Source: a gamma proteobacterium symbiont of Lucinoma myriamae
GTDB taxonomy: Bacteria > Pseudomonadota > Gammaproteobacteria > GRL18
Length of the DNA stretch: 8,065 bases
Direction of reading: 5' to 3'
NCBI GenBank assembly: GCA_025655635.1
Contig: JAHXIM010000272.1
Location: forward strand, 1 to 8,065
Shown here: positions 6,516 through 8,065 of the stretch, piece by piece
Numbering within the stretch: the stretch's first letter is position 1
Layout: each line of letters opens with the position of its first letter
Translations under genes and position numbers: made by a program
The notes under the pieces: model-generated
What the model was told of the DNA's origin: nothing
Databases searched by the model: none
Seen by the model: the letters and a program-made list of their open reading frames with translations, nothing else

Positions 6516-6860
6516 ATGGCAACAGCAGCTGCAATTGAACGTCGGGAACATCCCAGACATCCTATCAATCTTCAAGTGTTTGTCTCACCGATAAAAGTGA
6601 CTAATGTCAGAATAGAATCTCGTATTATCAATATGAGTTTATTGGGCTGTGCGATTGAACCAAATTCTTATTCTTTTAAAGAAAAGGAGAAGCTGGCTAT
6701 TTGTTTTGTTGCTTCAAGAGAGCAATGCAGTATGTCGACGATAATTCAGGCAGAAGTTGCTCATGTCTGTAATGAATACATTGGTCTTTGCTTTGATTCT
6801 CTGGGAGATGATGTTATTGAACTCCTGAGAGAATTATTAAAAGAAGCAAAGTATTTTTGA
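6516..6860 (+). CDS. Single-domain PilZ protein
   Basis: The 114-residue product is one PilZ domain, the common receptor for cyclic di-GMP. Both binding signatures are present: RxxxR as R10-EHP-R14, and (D/N)xSxxG as NMSLLG at residues 39-44. About 30 residues separate them, normal for the fold, and beta-rich sequence follows (VAHVCNEYIGLCFDSL near the end). There is no signal peptide and no output domain, so it probably works by binding a partner in the cytoplasm. The ATG at 6516 was chosen because GAGGGG (6507-6512) precedes it and the protein then begins shortly before RxxxR; a GTG at 6465 in the same frame would add 17 unlikely residues and overlaps the end of the ilvD terminator. No clear promoter was found between 6465 and 6515. 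The stop is TGA, and the gene converges on the SH3b gene. The target process (motility, pili or polysaccharide) is not shown by the context. Confidence 0.85.
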   Translation: MATAAAIERREHPRHPINLQVFVSPIKVTNVRIESRIINMSLLGCAIEPNSYSFKEKEKLAICFVASREQCSMSTIIQAEVAHVCNEYIGLCFDSLGDDVIELLRELLKEAKYF

Positions 6861-6926
6861 GTTGTTAAGTTAATAAGTTGTTAAGCATTTACTTATTAAT
6901 ATATAAACTTAACAACTTATTAACTT
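6861..6926. repeat. Octamer array forming a 19-bp perfect inverted repeat
   Basis: Three 8-base units of the form GTTNNTAA run from 6861 to 6884. After a spacer, two inverted units (TTAACAAC and TTATTAAC) run from 6909 to 6924. The outcome is a perfect 19-bp inverted repeat, 6867-6885 against 6908-6926, with a 22-base loop. It lies between the stops of two convergent genes (6860 and 6933) and is followed on the plus strand by the T-rich CTTCTTTTCTT, so it may serve as a terminator, perhaps in both directions. The stem is nearly all A-T with a long loop, unlike a textbook terminator. Confidence 0.8.
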
Positions 6927-6932
6927 CTTTTC

Positions 6933-7625
6933 TTACAATCTGTTCCAATTAGCTTTTCTTTGTCCTGAACGAAGCTTGGGGAAAATTAGGCCTAGAATCA
7001 TACCGCCAAATAAAACACCGGCTCCAGTTATAAACCATTCCTGATCACTATTATCTTCAAGAGTTTGATGTTCTTGTTTTAGAATACGATTTTCGGTTTC
7101 AATTTTAACCAGTTCATTTCTCAGTTGGTCGTTTTCAGCTTCAAGCTGCATGGGACGAGCGGCAATTTTTTTCAGTTTTGCTAATTCAACATTTAAAACT
7201 TCTTTATTAGAGAGTAATTTTTTTTCAGAACTGCTGAGCGTATCACGCTCACTTTTAATAGTACTAAGTTCGCTATTCATTGCATCATATTTTTCTTTCA
7301 TCTGGATAACATTTTGTTGTGCTTCGGCTAACAAAGCACGTGCAGCGGGGGTATTGATAAGAAAACGGCTTAATACCCAGCCTTTTACTCCTTGCGGGGT
7401 TTTTGCGCGGGTATAACCTGAATCTTGTTCAAGAATAGTTAGAGGTGTACCACTTTTTATTATTTTAATAATTTTGAAACTATTGCCTTTGCCAGAACGC
7501 ATATTAATAACTAATTCATCGCTGACGTATTGTACTTTTGCAGATGCTGTTGTAGTGAAAAATAGTGTACTGAAAAGTAGAAAAAAAAGAGTAAAAATAA
7601 ATACACTTTTATGGGAGGTTGCCAT
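6933..7625 (-). CDS. SH3b-domain, coiled-coil, membrane-anchored protein (YgiM-like)
   Basis: The 230-residue protein has the architecture of the TIGR04211/YgiM group (E. coli YgiM is about 206). Residues 1-29 are a signal peptide ending in ASA before Lys30. Residues about 31-90 are a bacterial SH3 domain (VQYVSDELVINMRSG, then GWVLSRFL). Residues about 95-192 are a long charged coiled coil with heptad leucines. Residues about 197-214 are a membrane helix (WFITGAGVLFGGMILGLI) followed by a basic tail (KLRSGQRKANWNRL), placing the SH3b domain and coil in the periplasm and the tail in the cytoplasm. SH3b domains often contact peptidoglycan or envelope partners; the exact role of this group is not established. 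The ATG at 7625 has AAGGA (7636-7632) six bases upstream. It lies 83 bases downstream of the second PilZ gene on the same strand, so they may be cotranscribed. It converges on the first PilZ gene. Confidence 0.88.
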   Translation of the reverse strand: MATSHKSVFIFTLFFLLFSTLFFTTTASAKVQYVSDELVINMRSGKGNSFKIIKIIKSGTPLTILEQDSGYTRAKTPQGVKGWVLSRFLINTPAARALLAEAQQNVIQMKEKYDAMNSELSTIKSERDTLSSSEKKLLSNKEVLNVELAKLKKIAARPMQLEAENDQLRNELVKIETENRILKQEHQTLEDNSDQEWFITGAGVLFGGMILGLIFPKLRSGQRKANWNRL

Positions 7626-7708
7626 ATTGAGTCCTTGCCAGATAAAACTTATGAATACTACTTAAATAAATGAAGTGCTATTATCCTCAATTATTCCATA
7701 GGATGCTA

Positions 7709-8014
7709 CTAATTGAGAGATTCTTGTAGATATTCAGAGGGATCAGAATAAAAAAACAAACCAATCTCGTTTCCTTTGATGCGCGTTACTTTGGCTGCAA
7801 TAATAAAACTATTATAATTATGATTAAGAGGCAGGTGTATATTGACATCATCCAGCCTGGATAATGATGCATCAGATACTCCTCTTAGCAACATACCACC
7901 CTGACCTATATTGACAGCAGTAGCCTCAATGCGTTTTTGATTGGCTAATTCAATACTGACAGAAAAGTTAACGCTAAGTCGACTGTAATGTCTTTGCTCT
8001 GGAGTGCTATGCAT
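7709..8014 (-). CDS. Single-domain PilZ protein with altered second motif
   Basis: The product from ATG 8014 has 101 residues and is again a lone PilZ domain. RxxxR is R8-HYS-R12. The second signature reads NIGQGG at residues 35-40, so the usual Ser of (D/N)xSxxG is Gly37; NxGxxG variants occur in the family and the loop otherwise looks normal (MLLRG follows). Late beta strands (FIIAAKVTRI, NEIGLFFYS) fit the fold. The start is uncertain: no Shine-Dalgarno stands before 8014, and the same frame remains open without a stop to the window edge (8065), reading SLYEIHQRLIPV just before Met. The true start may lie outside the window. The stop is TAG. The SH3b gene follows after 83 bases. Cyclic-di-GMP binding is likely but unproven. 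Confidence 0.8.
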   Translation of the reverse strand: MHSTPEQRHYSRLSVNFSVSIELANQKRIEATAVNIGQGGMLLRGVSDASLSRLDDVNIHLPLNHNYNSFIIAAKVTRIKGNEIGLFFYSDPSEYLQESLN

Positions 8015-8065
8015 GACTGGTATTAATCTCTGATGAATTTCGTATAAACTCTTTAAGTAAATAAT

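Noticed and set aside
7150..7665. Plus-strand ORFs antisense to the SH3b gene
   Set aside because: They are shadows of a gene with clear signal peptide, SH3b, coiled-coil and membrane domains.

Overview
The window reads as an AT-rich chromosomal segment of a gammaproteobacterium. This rests on a full-length ArgA of the fused kinase-like/GNAT type, a YgiM-like SH3b protein with a C-terminal membrane anchor (a group known mainly from Gammaproteobacteria), a Dam-type adenine methylase and an IlvD of enterobacterial length. Genus and lifestyle cannot be read from the sequence. The small YjfB-like ORF and its FliA-like promoter hint at a motile cell, and two stand-alone PilZ proteins hint at cyclic-di-GMP signalling.

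Layout. Bases 1-306 hold a candidate sigma-28 promoter and a 61-codon gene whose ends resemble the YjfB putative motility family. Bases 337-2607 (minus strand) hold a two-gene unit, argA then dam, only 6 bases apart. ArgA has an unusual N-terminal extension built from 10-residue repeats, and a perfect extended -10 promoter sits almost on its ATG. Divergent from argA, bases 2649-4210 hold a sodium:solute symporter gene of normal total length, broken once by a -1 frameshift at a run of seven A and once by an in-frame TAG. Just after it, bases 4249-4421 look like a small exported or lipoprotein-like gene with the same two kinds of lesion. These two form a decaying patch in an otherwise intact neighbourhood.

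Bases 4453-6456 hold the ilvD unit: a -10 box, a leader with an array of 7-base repeats and an inverted copy, a clear Shine-Dalgarno, an intact dihydroxy-acid dehydratase and a good intrinsic terminator. Bases 6516-6860 encode a small PilZ protein. It converges on an SH3b/coiled-coil/membrane protein (6933-7625, minus) across a 19-bp perfect inverted repeat made of 8-base units. A second PilZ protein (minus, from 8014 or from beyond the window edge) closes the window.

The genes do not form one pathway. argA (arginine synthesis) and ilvD (branched-chain amino acids) are housekeeping biosynthesis; dam is a DNA-modification gene; the rest concerns cell envelope, signalling and perhaps motility. 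No CRISPR array, tRNA, rRNA, insertion sequence or phage gene was found. The most notable non-coding signals are the two short-period repeat arrays with inverted halves (upstream of ilvD and between the PilZ and SH3 genes), the repeat-bearing start of argA, and the decaying symporter locus.
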